From contig JAIWOL010000012.1 in NCBI GenBank assembly GCA_020216925.1, positions 1 to 19,718 on the forward strand: 19,718 nucleotides of DNA. Reading direction: 5' to 3'. Each line of letters opens with the position of its first letter. The stretch's first letter is position 1. A program made the translations under genes and the position numbers. This stretch comes from Thiobacillus sp. GTDB lineage: Bacteria > Pseudomonadota > Gammaproteobacteria > Burkholderiales > Thiobacillaceae. The notes under the pieces are model-generated. The model saw only the letters and a list, made by a program, of their open reading frames with translations, was not told the DNA's origin and ran no database searches. Of the stretch, positions 8,284-16,272 are shown in pieces.

Positions 8284-9699
8284 ATGCATATTCATATCCT
8301 CGGCATCTGCGGCACCTTCATGGGCGGAATCGCCGCCATCGCCCGTAACGCGGGTCACACCGTTACCGGCTGCGACGCCAACGTTTATCCGCCCATGTCC
8401 GACCAGCTGCGGGCGCTCGGAATCGAGCTGACCGAAGGCTGGGATGCGAAACAGGTGAACCTCAAGCCGGATATTTTCGTCGTCGGCAACGTGGTCAGCC
8501 GCGGCAATCCCCTGATGGAGGCCATACTCGAACGCGGCCTGGCCTACACCTCGGGCCCGCAGTGGCTGGCCGACGCCGTGCTCAGGGACAAATGGGTGCT
8601 GGCGGTAGCCGGCACCCATGGCAAAACCACCACCACCGCCATGTTGGCCTGGATACTCGACGACGCCAGGCTGCGCCCCGGATTTCTCGTCGGCGGCATT
8701 CCGCAGAATTTCGGCATGTCGGCGCGGCTGACCGACAGCCCGTTTTTCGTGATCGAGGCCGACGAATACGACACGGCCTTTTTCGACAAGCGTTCCAAGT
8801 TCGTGCACTACCGCCCGCGCACGGTGATCCTCAACAACCTCGAATACGACCATGCCGACATCTTTCCGGACCTGGCCGCCATTGAAACCCAGTTCCACCA
8901 TCTGCTGCGCACCGTGCCGGGCAACGGGCTCGTGGTGGCCAACGGTCGGGAGCCTGCGCTCGACCGAGTGTTCGAGCGTGGCCTGTGGACGCCGGTGCAA
9001 CGGTTCGGCGCCGCTTCGCACGCGGATGCCGCAGGCTGGACGGCGGGCGAGCCCGATGCGGCCGGTAGCTTCGAAGTGTTTTTCAACGGGGCGCTGCAAG
9101 GCCGGGTGAACTGGGGGCTGATCGGCGAGCACAACCGCCTGAACGCGCTGGCCGCGATTGCAGCCGCGCGTCATGCCGGCGTCACGGCAGCTGCCGCGAT
9201 CGACGCGCTGTCGCGTTTCGAAAACGTCAAACGCCGCATGGAAGTGCGCGGATCGGTACATGGCATCACCGTCTACGACGATTTCGCCCATCACCCCACC
9301 GCCATTGCCGCCACGGTCGAAGGGCTGCGGCGCAAGGTAGGCGGGGCGCGCATTCTGGCGGTGCTCGAACCGCGTTCCAACACCATGAAACTCGGCGTAA
9401 TGAAGGCGCAGTTACCCGACAGCCTGACACAAGCAGACCAGGTGTACTGCCTGGGCGCCCATCTGGGCTGGGACGCGGCGGAGGCGCTTGCACCGCTGGG
9501 CGACAAAGCCCGCGTGTTCGATCAACTGGAGACGCTGGTGGCCCAGCTGGTGAAGGACGCCCGCCCGGGCGATCATGTGCTGATGATGAGCAACGGCGGT
9601 TTCGGCGGCATCCACGCCAGGCTGCTGGATGCGCTGCATCATCATTACCACGAGGATGTGGTGCTCACCCCGATGCACCGCTACGGCGGTTACGCCTGA
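8284..9699 (+). CDS. mpl: UDP-N-acetylmuramate:L-alanyl-gamma-D-glutamyl-meso-diaminopimelate ligase
   Basis: A 471-residue Mur ligase, close to the usual 450-470. It joins the recycled tripeptide L-Ala-gamma-D-Glu-meso-DAP to UDP-MurNAc with ATP, bypassing MurC, MurD and MurE. The N-terminal Rossmann domain starts MHIHILGICGTFMGG, the ATP loop is GTHGKTTTTAM (110-120), the middle domain has VIEADEYDTAFFDKRSKF and the Mpl-typical TVILNNLEYDHADIFPD, and the C-terminal domain has VYDDFAHHPTAI and VLEPRSNTMKLG. These separate Mpl from MurC. The start ATG follows a 72-nt gap after the sensor kinase. It is convergent with xth. An AmpG-like permease gene at 17426-18769 could import its substrate precursors. 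Confidence 0.95.
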   Translation: MHIHILGICGTFMGGIAAIARNAGHTVTGCDANVYPPMSDQLRALGIELTEGWDAKQVNLKPDIFVVGNVVSRGNPLMEAILERGLAYTSGPQWLADAVLRDKWVLAVAGTHGKTTTTAMLAWILDDARLRPGFLVGGIPQNFGMSARLTDSPFFVIEADEYDTAFFDKRSKFVHYRPRTVILNNLEYDHADIFPDLAAIETQFHHLLRTVPGNGLVVANGREPALDRVFERGLWTPVQRFGAASHADAAGWTAGEPDAAGSFEVFFNGALQGRVNWGLIGEHNRLNALAAIAAARHAGVTAAAAIDALSRFENVKRRMEVRGSVHGITVYDDFAHHPTAIAATVEGLRRKVGGARILAVLEPRSNTMKLGVMKAQLPDSLTQADQVYCLGAHLGWDAAEALAPLGDKARVFDQLETLVAQLVKDARPGDHVLMMSNGGFGGIHARLLDALHHHYHEDVVLTPMHRYGGYA

Positions 9700-9726
9700 A
9701 CCGGCCGCAAACAAGAGCCCCGGCGT

Positions 9727-10500
9727 TCAGCCGGCGATATTCAGCTCGGCGATCGCCGGCGCATGGTCGGAAGGCTGCGGCAACTTGCGCATCGCGCGGT
9801 CGATGGTGGACGCCGCACACACCGCCGCCAGCGGTTCGGACAGCAGGATATGGTCGATTCTGAGGCCCCTGTTTTTCTGGAACCCCAGCATCCGGTAATC
9901 CCACCAGGAGAAGGTTTTTTCCGGCTGTTCGAACAGCCGGAAGCTGTCCCTGAGCCCCAGCGCGAGGAGTTTCTGGAAACGTTCGCGCTCGGGCGGGGAC
10001 ACCAGCACGCTGTCTTGCCAGGCTGCAGGATCGTGTACATCGCGGTCCTCCGGCGCGATGTTGTAATCCCCGAGCACGGCAAGCTGCGGATGGCGCGCCA
10101 GCTCGTCCCTCAGCCAGTCGGTCAGTGCATCGAACCAGGCGAGCTTGTAGGGGTATTTGTCGGAATCGAGCGCCTGGCCATTGGGACAGTACACGCCCAC
10201 CAGACGCACCCCGCCCACCGTGCCGGCGATGACGCGCTTCTGCTCGTCGGCGAAACCGGGAATACCGAATTGCACGTCGGCGATCGGATGGCGGCTGACA
10301 ATCGCCACGCCGTTATAGGTTTTCTGGCCGGTGAATGCCGCCTGATAGCCCGCCGCCTCGATCTCGGCGACGGGAAAGTTTTCGTCGGTGAGCTTGGTTT
10401 CCTGAAGCGCCACCGCATCGGGCTGGCGGGTGGCGAGAAAGTCCAGCAGCTGCGGCAGACGAATCTTGAGAGAGTTGACGTTCCAGGCGGCGATTTTCAT
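9727..10500 (-). CDS. xth: Exodeoxyribonuclease III (AP endonuclease, ExoIII family)
   Basis: A 257-residue ExoIII-family enzyme of normal length. It acts on double-stranded DNA as an apurinic/apyrimidinic endonuclease and 3'-5' exonuclease in base excision repair. Seen are the N-terminus [20 protein letters not shown]34 in ALQETKL (metal ligand), Y104, the GDYNIAP motif with D145 and N147, a WWDYR segment (199-203), IDHIL (215-219), and SDHAP with catalytic H246. All catalytic residues are conserved. The start is ATG at 10498-10500; an extended reading frame upstream to 10644 gives a Pro/Arg-rich non-homologous leader and is rejected. The gene is monocistronic, with its promoter expected in the 430-nt divergent region to the right. 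Confidence 0.96.
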   Translation of the reverse strand: MKIAAWNVNSLKIRLPQLLDFLATRQPDAVALQETKLTDENFPVAEIEAAGYQAAFTGQKTYNGVAIVSRHPIADVQFGIPGFADEQKRVIAGTVGGVRLVGVYCPNGQALDSDKYPYKLAWFDALTDWLRDELARHPQLAVLGDYNIAPEDRDVHDPAAWQDSVLVSPPERERFQKLLALGLRDSFRLFEQPEKTFSWWDYRMLGFQKNRGLRIDHILLSEPLAAVCAASTIDRAMRKLPQPSDHAPAIAELNIAG

Positions 10501-10930
10501 CCAAACTTGTCCATTAGAGATTTCTGGCGTTAGCCAAAAGCGTGGTGTTCGCGCTGGCGGCGAGCGCAATTTCTGAAGCAAGCCAACAGAACCGCGCCTG
10601 AGCCCGCGCCCCGGCACCATAGGATTTTCCGCCCCGAAGCTCAAGCCGAATGCCCGGCAAGCCTGCTTTTCCGGCCCTGGCGGCGGCGGGTTTTCGGTTT
10701 TTTCCGCGCCGGCGTTCGTCGCGCCCCTGCCGCCGACGGGCGCAGGGGGCGGCCAGGGGCCTGTGCTGCGGCGAATCGGCTCGTGCGGACGACGACGGCG
10801 CTCCGTGGCCGTAACCGGAAATGGGCGCTCCGCTGCGGAGACCCGGCCCGCGCACGGTTCCGGGCGCCCGCGGCCTTTTTAATTGACGGGCTTTTCGGTA
10901 GGCTTCGTGCATCATCACGAAGACCACGCC
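10501..10930. promoter_or_regulatory. 430-nt gene-free divergent region with GC-rich dyads
   Basis: No credible gene lies here; readable frames give Arg/Pro/Ala-rich sequence without motifs. It must hold the promoters of xth (-) and of the NTPase-metA set (+). Visible structures are a 9-bp stem with one bulged base and an 11-nt loop at 10722-10751, a 13-nt palindrome CTCCGCTGCGGAG at 10828-10840, the decamer palindrome CGGGCGCCCG at 10861-10870, and a run of five T at 10876-10880 followed by TTGACG (10883-10888), a possible -35 box without a good -10 at 17 nt. The sequence GGCGCTCCG occurs twice (near 10797 and 10824). I could not match it to a known riboswitch class such as SAM-II or SAH. 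Confidence 0.5.
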
Positions 10931-11809
10931 ATGCATTTCACTCCCGATTCCTTTCGCGCCTGGCCCAACAAGCGTGTGACCCTGCTCGGCATGTCCGGCG
11001 TCGGCAAGACGCATATTTCGTCCATGCTGCGCAGCCACGACTGGTTCCATTTTTCCGGCGACTACCGCATCGGTACGCGCTATCTGGACGAACCCATCCT
11101 CGACCTCATCAAGCAGCAGGCGATGCAGGTGCCGTTTCTGCGCGACCTCCTGCGCCGCGACTGGATCGATATCAAAAACAACATCAAGATCCACGACCTG
11201 GGGCCGGTGCTCACTTTTGTCGGCAAGCTGGGCGGGCCGGAATGGGGCGGGCTGCCGCTCGACGAATTCAGCCGCCGCCAGGCTGCCTACCGCGAAGCGG
11301 AAATCGCGGCGATGCGGGACGTGCCCGAGTTCATCCGCAAGGGACAGGAACTCTACGGCTATCCGCATTTCGTCAACGACGTGGGCGGCAGCCTGTGCGA
11401 GCTGGACGCGCCCGGCGTGATCGAACTGCTCGCCGAGCACACGCTCATTCTCTATATCCAGACCACCACGCGCGAGGAAGAGGACACGCTGATCCGGCGC
11501 GCGCAGTCCGACCCCAAGCCGCTGTACTTCCGCCCAGCCTTTCTCGCCGAGCAACTGCCGCTGTACCTGAAGGAAAAGGGCATCGAATACGTCGCCGAGA
11601 TCGAACCCGACGATTTTGCGCGCTGGGTATTCCCGCGCCTGTTCCATTCCCGCCTGCCCCGCTACGAGGCCATTGCCAGACCGCACGGCTATACCGTGAC
11701 CTCGCAGGAAGTGGCGCGGGTGCGCGACGAGCAGGATTTCGTCGCCCTGCTGGAAACGGCGATTGCGAGAAAAACGCCAGGAGAGGCGCATGCCGCTGGT
11801 CGCGCATAA
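10931..11809 (+). CDS. P-loop NTPase of unknown function linked to MetA
   Basis: A 292-residue protein with one clear motif: Walker A GMSGVGKT at residues 20-27, after strand RVTLLG. The following DWFHFSGDYRIGTRYLD (37-53) recalls the acidic/Arg substrate loop of shikimate-kinase-like small-molecule kinases. Later landmarks are HFVNDVGGSLCELD (146-159), possibly a Walker B/sensor region, and the hydrophobic strand TLILYIQTT (171-179). No membrane segment or DNA-binding motif is visible. The chosen ATG is at 10931; it has only a weak upstream GAAG, and a TTG at 10883 in frame is a less likely alternative. The stop lies 20 nt inside metA, so the two are tightly coupled. A regulatory or kinase role in homoserine/methionine metabolism is inference from position only. 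Confidence 0.75.
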   Translation: MHFTPDSFRAWPNKRVTLLGMSGVGKTHISSMLRSHDWFHFSGDYRIGTRYLDEPILDLIKQQAMQVPFLRDLLRRDWIDIKNNIKIHDLGPVLTFVGKLGGPEWGGLPLDEFSRRQAAYREAEIAAMRDVPEFIRKGQELYGYPHFVNDVGGSLCELDAPGVIELLAEHTLILYIQTTTREEEDTLIRRAQSDPKPLYFRPAFLAEQLPLYLKEKGIEYVAEIEPDDFARWVFPRLFHSRLPRYEAIARPHGYTVTSQEVARVRDEQDFVALLETAIARKTPGEAHAAGRA

Positions 11810-12842
11810 CGCCCTGCCCACCTTCGAACGTCTGCGCCGCGACGGCATGACCGTGCTGTCGACCGCGCGCGCGGCGCAGCAGGAAATCCGCGAGCTGCAC
11901 GTCGGCCTCTTGAACATGATGCCGGACGCGGCGCTGGAAGCGACCGAACGGCAGTTCTACCGGCTGGTCGGCGAATCCAATCCCATCGCGCAGTTCTACC
12001 TGCACCCCTTCACCCTGCCGACGCTGCCGCGCGGCGCGGCGGCGCAGGCGCACATCGCGCAGTTCTACGAATCCTTCGACGCCATCCGCGAGGCGGGACT
12101 CGACGCGCTCATCATCACCGGCGCCAACGTCAGCCACCCCGACCTCGCCGATGAACCGTTCTGGCAGCCGCTGATCGAGGTGATCGACTGGGCCTGGGAC
12201 AACGTGACCTCCACCCTGTGTTCCTGCCTGGCGACCCATGCCGTGATGCAGTTCCGCTATGGCCAGACACGGGTGAAACAGCCGCGCAAGATATGGGGCG
12301 TGTTCGAGCATCGCGTCACCGATGCGCGCCACCCGCTGGTCGCCGACATCAACACCCGTTTCGATGTGCCGCATTCGCGCTGGAACGACATCTCGCGCGC
12401 GCAGTTCGAGGCGGCGGGCGTCAAGGTGCTGGCCGAAAGCCGGGACGCCGGCGTGCATCTGGCGGTGAGTCCGGACGGATTGCGCACCGTGTTTTTCCAG
12501 GGGCATCCCGAATACGACACGGTGTCGCTGCTGAAAGAGTACAAGCGCGACCTGCTGCTTGCGGCAGCCGGCAAGCTGGCCTGGCCCCCCTTTCCCGCCG
12601 GCGTTTTCGACACCCATTCGCAGGCTCTGCTGGCCGAATACGCCGCGCGTCTCCGCGCCGGCGAAACCCCGGATTTTCCTGAATCCCGGCTGGCGGCCCG
12701 GCTCGACAATACCTGGCACGACACCGCCGAAGGGGTTGTCGGCAACTGGATGGGCTGTGTGTATCAGGTGACGCACCGTGAGCGCGGGCTGCCTTTCATG
12801 CCCGGAATCGATCCCGCCAATCCGCTTGGACTTGCGCGGTGA
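11790..12842 (+). CDS. metA: Homoserine O-acyltransferase, MetA fold (annotated O-succinyltransferase)
   Basis: A 350-residue MetA-type enzyme, which activates the homoserine hydroxyl with an acyl-CoA as the first committed step of methionine synthesis. Aligned by eye to E. coli MetA it has VGLLNMMPD near 38-46, LIITGANVS (107-115), STLCSCLATHA with catalytic Cys146, GVFEHRV, PHSRW, and FFQGHPEYD with His239 and Glu241. It is longer than E. coli MetA (309) through the C-terminus. The position that selects succinyl- or acetyl-CoA (residue 111 in the classical numbering, Gly for succinyl and Glu for acetyl) is Ser115 here. The ATG at 11790 has AGGAG with good spacing; a TTG at 11763 is rejected. 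Its stop overlaps the next start (GTGA). Confidence 0.93.
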   Translation: MPLVAHNALPTFERLRRDGMTVLSTARAAQQEIRELHVGLLNMMPDAALEATERQFYRLVGESNPIAQFYLHPFTLPTLPRGAAAQAHIAQFYESFDAIREAGLDALIITGANVSHPDLADEPFWQPLIEVIDWAWDNVTSTLCSCLATHAVMQFRYGQTRVKQPRKIWGVFEHRVTDARHPLVADINTRFDVPHSRWNDISRAQFEAAGVKVLAESRDAGVHLAVSPDGLRTVFFQGHPEYDTVSLLKEYKRDLLLAAAGKLAWPPFPAGVFDTHSQALLAEYAARLRAGETPDFPESRLAARLDNTWHDTAEGVVGNWMGCVYQVTHRERGLPFMPGIDPANPLGLAR

Positions 12843-13930
12843 CTGCGCGTGCGCGCTACGATGCTGCCGCGCGCGCGCTGATCGCCAGCGGCGACTGGCA
12901 GGCCGAGGCTGCCGCCGCCTTGCCGGACATGGCGGGGCAGCCCGTTGCAGTGCTCGACGGCTCCGCCCTGACCCGGCTCGATACCAACGGCGCATGGCTG
13001 CTGCTCGCCGCCGCGGGGCTGGATGCCGGGGCGCCCATGCCGGAACTGCGGGGCTTCACGCCGTCCCATCGCGCCCTGATTGAACTCGTGGCGCAGCACT
13101 GCACGGCCACCGCCCGCCAGCCCGACGCAGCGCGCGATGGTTTGCGCAGCCTCACCGGCCGGGGGGCGGTGGCGATGGGGCGGCATGTCGCCGGGCTGCT
13201 GGATTTTGTCGGCCGTCTTACCGTGGAAAGCCTGGCGCTGATCGGCCGCCCCGGCCAGTGGCGCTGGCGCGAACTGGCCGCGCAGGTCCGGGACATCTTT
13301 GTGGGGGCCATCCCCATCGTCGTCGGCATGCTGTTCCTGCTCGGCGTGGTGTTTGCCTATCTGCTAGGCGATCAGGCGCGCAAGTACGGCGCCAACATTT
13401 TCGTGGTCGACGGCATCCTGATGGCGATCCTGCGGGAGATTTCGCCTGTCATCGTAGCCATACTGGTGGCCGGCCGCACTGGCGCTGCGATCACCGCGCA
13501 GCTCGGCACCATGAAAGTCAACGAGGAAATCGACGCCATCGCCACGCTGGGGCTGTCGCCGGTGGCGGTGCTGGTCATTCCGCGGATGCTGGCATTGCTG
13601 ATTGCCATGCCGCTGCTGGTGTTCATCGGCGATGTGGCCGGCATATTCGGCGGCATGCTGGTGGCGCAGGAGCAGCTCGATATTTCCAGCCACATGTTTG
13701 TTGACCGCATGGCCGATGTGCTGCTGCTGAAAACGTTGCTGATCGGTCTCGTCAAGGCCCCGGTATTCGCCATCTTCATCGCCCTCATCGCCTGCCGCAT
13801 GGGCTTCTCCGTAACCCGCGATTCGCGCAGCGTGGGGGCCAACACCACGTCCACCGTGGTGCAGAGCCTCGTCGCCATCATCATTCTCAACGCCGTGTTC
13901 GCGGTGACCTTCGTGCAGTTGCGTATCTGA
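12839..13930 (+). CDS. mlaE: MCE/Mla-type ABC lipid transporter permease with fused N-terminal STAS domain
   Basis: A 363-residue fusion. Residues about 1-90 look like a STAS domain of the MlaB type, with AVLDGSALTRLDTNGAWLLL (37-56) as the signature strand-loop-helix. Residues about 110-363 are the MlaE permease: an amphipathic entry helix, membrane segments near 157-178, 198-212, 240-275, 295-320 and 338-360, and the family segment EISPVIVAILVAGRTGAA with QLGTMKVNEEIDAI (the coupling EExD region for the ATPase). It moves phospholipid between the inner membrane and the periplasmic MCE protein. The start is GTG at 12839 in a 4-nt overlap with metA, and the stop overlaps the ATPase start by 1 nt. 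STAS fusion replaces the separate MlaB seen in E. coli. Confidence 0.92.
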   Translation: MTARARYDAAARALIASGDWQAEAAAALPDMAGQPVAVLDGSALTRLDTNGAWLLLAAAGLDAGAPMPELRGFTPSHRALIELVAQHCTATARQPDAARDGLRSLTGRGAVAMGRHVAGLLDFVGRLTVESLALIGRPGQWRWRELAAQVRDIFVGAIPIVVGMLFLLGVVFAYLLGDQARKYGANIFVVDGILMAILREISPVIVAILVAGRTGAAITAQLGTMKVNEEIDAIATLGLSPVAVLVIPRMLALLIAMPLLVFIGDVAGIFGGMLVAQEQLDISSHMFVDRMADVLLLKTLLIGLVKAPVFAIFIALIACRMGFSVTRDSRSVGANTTSTVVQSLVAIIILNAVFAVTFVQLRI

Positions 13931-14694
13931 TGACCGATACCGTTCTCGAAATCCGCGATGTCCACACCGTCCTCGGCGGAAACAGCATCCACCGGGGAAT
14001 CGATCTCGCGGTGCGGCGCGGCGAGGTGGTCGCCCTGATCGGCGGCTCGGGCACCGGCAAGTCGGTGCTGCTGCGCGAAATCATCGGTCTGCTCAAACCC
14101 CGGTCCGGACGCATCGAGCTCTTCGGCCAGTCGGTCTGGGATGCCACACCGGCACAGCTCAATCTCCTGCGCCGGCGTTTTGGCGTGCTGTTCCAGGATG
14201 GCGCGCTGTTTTCCTCGCTCAACGTGGAAGACAACGTCGCCACGCCGCTGTTCGAACACACTACCTTGCCGCATGGCACCTGCCGGCAACTCGCGCGGCT
14301 GAAGCTCGGGCTGGCCAATCTGCCGGCCGACGTGGCGAAGAAAAAACCCAGCGAACTCTCGGGCGGCATGAGAAAGCGCGTGGCACTGGCGCGCGCGCTG
14401 GCGCTCGACCCGGAACTGCTGTTTCTCGATGAACCCACCTCCGGCCTCGATCCGATTTCCGCGCGCGCGTTCGATAGATTGATCCGCCTGCTGGCCGACA
14501 GCCTGGGGCTGACCATATTCCTCGTCACGCACGACTTGGATACACTGTTTTCCATCATCGACCGCGTCATCGTCCTGTCGAACGGTCGCGTGCTCGGCAG
14601 CGGCACCGTGGCCGAACTCAAACAACTCGACGACCCGTGGCTTTCCGCGTATTTCGCGGCGCGAACGGAGGAGGCTAGCCCGCATGGAAACTGA
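13930..14694 (+). CDS. mlaF: MCE/Mla-type ABC lipid transporter ATPase
   Basis: A 254-residue ABC ATPase. Walker A is GGSGTGKS (38-45), the Q-loop is LFQDGALF with Gln89, the signature is LSGGM (143-147), Walker B is LLFLDEPTSGLD (D167, E168) and the switch His is H201 (VTHDLDTLF). The signature LSGGMRKRVALARA and the LFQDGALF Q-loop are typical of the MlaF/MCE branch. It powers the permease encoded just upstream. Starts at ATG 13930 overlapping the permease stop (TGATG); its last 11 nt contain the start of the MCE gene. Confidence 0.96.
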   Translation: MTDTVLEIRDVHTVLGGNSIHRGIDLAVRRGEVVALIGGSGTGKSVLLREIIGLLKPRSGRIELFGQSVWDATPAQLNLLRRRFGVLFQDGALFSSLNVEDNVATPLFEHTTLPHGTCRQLARLKLGLANLPADVAKKKPSELSGGMRKRVALARALALDPELLFLDEPTSGLDPISARAFDRLIRLLADSLGLTIFLVTHDLDTLFSIIDRVIVLSNGRVLGSGTVAELKQLDDPWLSAYFAARTEEASPHGN

Positions 14695-15631
14695 AGGCCG
14701 CTATACCCTGGTTGGCACGCTGGTGCTGGGCGTGGTCGCGCTGATGACGCTGGCCATCATCTGGCTCGCGGGCGCGGCTGACCACATCGCGTACCAGACC
14801 TACACCATCTATTTCAGACAGCAGTCGCTCGACGGCCTGGCCGTGGGCAGCCCGGTGAAAATGCGCGGCATCAAGGTGGGCGTGGTCGATGGCTACCGCT
14901 TCGTGCAGAACGGCGAGGAAGCGGTGAGCGTTACCGCGCGCATCGACGAAGGCGTGCCGGTGCACCAGGGTGCGGCAGCCTACATCAAGCGCAATCTGGT
15001 AACCGGCATTGCGGCGGTGGAGATCGACAATGGCCCCGCCAGCGGCAAGCCGCTCGACGAAGCCCCGCGCGGCGAGCGTTACCCCGTCATTGCCGAAGGC
15101 AGTTCGGACATCGACAAGGTCGCCACCGCCGTGTCGCGCCTGGCCGAAAACGGCGCCGAAGTGCTGGCGAAAATGAACATCCTGCTGTCCGATGACAACC
15201 AGCGCGCCATCAGACAGACCTTGGCCAGTCTCAACGAACTGTCAGCGCACCTTGCCGCCAACAAATCGAGTCTCGATGCCGCCGTACAAGGCATACGCGA
15301 TGCGTCCGACGAATTCCGCTTTGCCGGCGCCAGCATCAGCCAGGCCGCCACGCGTGCCGAAGGCAGCATCGTGGGGGTGGGCGACAACGCCAATCTGGCG
15401 CTCAAGGAAGCCGTCGCCGCCATCGCCAAGCTGCAAAAGGACGCGGCGGAAGTGACGGCGCGCATCCAGCAGCTGTCCGAAACCGGCACGCTGGAAATCA
15501 CCAACCTCAGCCGCGATGTGCGCACCAGCGCCGATGTGCTGACCAACGCCGGGCAACGTCTGTCCAACCCGCGCGCCATCCTGTTCGGTCCGGCCAAACA
15601 GCAGCTAGGCCCTGGAGAAACCCTGCCATGA
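14684..15631 (+). CDS. mlaD: MCE-domain periplasmic lipid-binding protein (MlaD-like)
   Basis: A 315-residue MCE protein. A single membrane anchor (about 8-30, TLVGTLVLGVVALMTLAIIW) leads to one MCE domain (about 38-115) with the landmarks YFRQQSLDGLAVGSPVKMRG and AYIKRNLVTGIAAVEIDNG. The C-terminal 160 residues are predicted to be helical, with heptad-like spacing (EVLAKMNILLSDDNQRAI and KLQKDAAEVTARIQQLSE), suggesting a long coiled coil as in YebT/PqiB-type or Mce proteins that form tunnels. It is longer than E. coli MlaD (183), which ends soon after the MCE domain. A strong GGAGGAGG site (14667-14674) precedes the ATG by 9 nt inside mlaF. It presumably hexamerises on the permease and hands lipid to or from the outer membrane. 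Confidence 0.92.
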   Translation: METEGRYTLVGTLVLGVVALMTLAIIWLAGAADHIAYQTYTIYFRQQSLDGLAVGSPVKMRGIKVGVVDGYRFVQNGEEAVSVTARIDEGVPVHQGAAAYIKRNLVTGIAAVEIDNGPASGKPLDEAPRGERYPVIAEGSSDIDKVATAVSRLAENGAEVLAKMNILLSDDNQRAIRQTLASLNELSAHLAANKSSLDAAVQGIRDASDEFRFAGASISQAATRAEGSIVGVGDNANLALKEAVAAIAKLQKDAAEVTARIQQLSETGTLEITNLSRDVRTSADVLTNAGQRLSNPRAILFGPAKQQLGPGETLP

Positions 15632-16227
15632 AAGCCCTTGCCCTCGCTGCGCTGGTGCTGGCGCTCGCCGGTTGTGTCAATTTCGGCGACAAGGCCGATT
15701 CCATCGCGGTGACCTATTACGTGCTCGACGACACCGCCGCGGTTCCCGCGCGGCAGACGCTGGACGCAACGGCGCCCACCCTGCTCGTGCTCGACACCAC
15801 GACCAGCAGTTTCTACGACAGCGACGCGCTGGCGTTCAGCCGCGCGTCCGGCACCCGCGGGCAGTACCAGTTCGCGCGCTGGACCGAACGGCCCGGCAAG
15901 CGCTTCTCCGACCTGTTGCGTGCCCGTCTCGACGCACAGGGTGCCTGGCGCGTCGCCGTGGCCGGCGGGCATGTGCGCGGCGACCAGCTGCTCGATACCG
16001 AACTGATCGAGTTCTATCACGATGCGTCGAGCGCGCCGGGCACGCTGCGTCTGGTGCTGCGGGCAGAGCTGATCGATCTGGGCAGCCGTGCGCTCGTCAA
16101 GCGGCGCACCTTCGAACAGGCGGTTCCGCTTGCCACCTACGACGCCGCAGGCGCGGCCCGCGCCGCCAGCGAGGCAACCGCGCGCACCCTGGATGAGTTA
16201 TCCGCCTGGCTGGCGTCGCGGCCATAA
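15628..16227 (+). CDS. ABC transporter auxiliary lipoprotein (PqiC/YmbA-like)
   Basis: A 199-residue lipoprotein with the signal MKALALAALVLALAGC, lipobox LAGC and Cys16 as the lipidated residue; position +2 is Val, which does not retain it at the inner membrane, so it is probably outer-membrane bound. It fits the ABC-type transport auxiliary component family (PqiC/DUF330): YYVLD near the N-terminus, then LLVLDTTTSSFYDSDALAFS and QYQFARWTERPGKRFSDLL. Such proteins link the MCE core to the outer membrane. The ATG overlaps the MCE gene stop by 4 nt (ATGA), making it the last of the coupled series. It probably replaces the function of MlaA/MlaC, which are absent here. Confidence 0.85.
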   Translation: MKALALAALVLALAGCVNFGDKADSIAVTYYVLDDTAAVPARQTLDATAPTLLVLDTTTSSFYDSDALAFSRASGTRGQYQFARWTERPGKRFSDLLRARLDAQGAWRVAVAGGHVRGDQLLDTELIEFYHDASSAPGTLRLVLRAELIDLGSRALVKRRTFEQAVPLATYDAAGAARAASEATARTLDELSAWLASRP

Positions 16228-16272
16228 GCGCCTACACTGCGGACATACTCGCAAAACCAAGGAGGAACCGTC
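16228..16272 (+). promoter_or_regulatory. Strong ribosome-binding site before the DUF4426 gene
   Basis: AAGGAGGAA at 16259-16267 is a near-perfect anti-SD match ending 5 nt before the ATG at 16273. It decides the start of the DUF4426 gene. The 45-nt gap to the lipoprotein gene is small enough for readthrough from the upstream operon; TACACT near 16233 is a weak -10 candidate only. Confidence 0.6.

Noticed and set aside
9720..9734. CCGGC-GTTCA-GCCGG hairpin at the mpl/xth convergence as a terminator
   Set aside because: The stem is 5 bp, includes the xth stop codon and has no following T-run on either strand.
10501..10644. N-terminal extension of xth
   Set aside because: Residues before MKIAAWN are Pro/Arg-rich with no family match; ExoIII proteins start at this Met.
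10514..11917. A 467-codon antisense frame crossing the intergenic region and the NTPase
   Set aside because: The part opposite the NTPase is a shadow frame, and the rest is low-complexity Arg/Ala/Gly sequence without a known domain.
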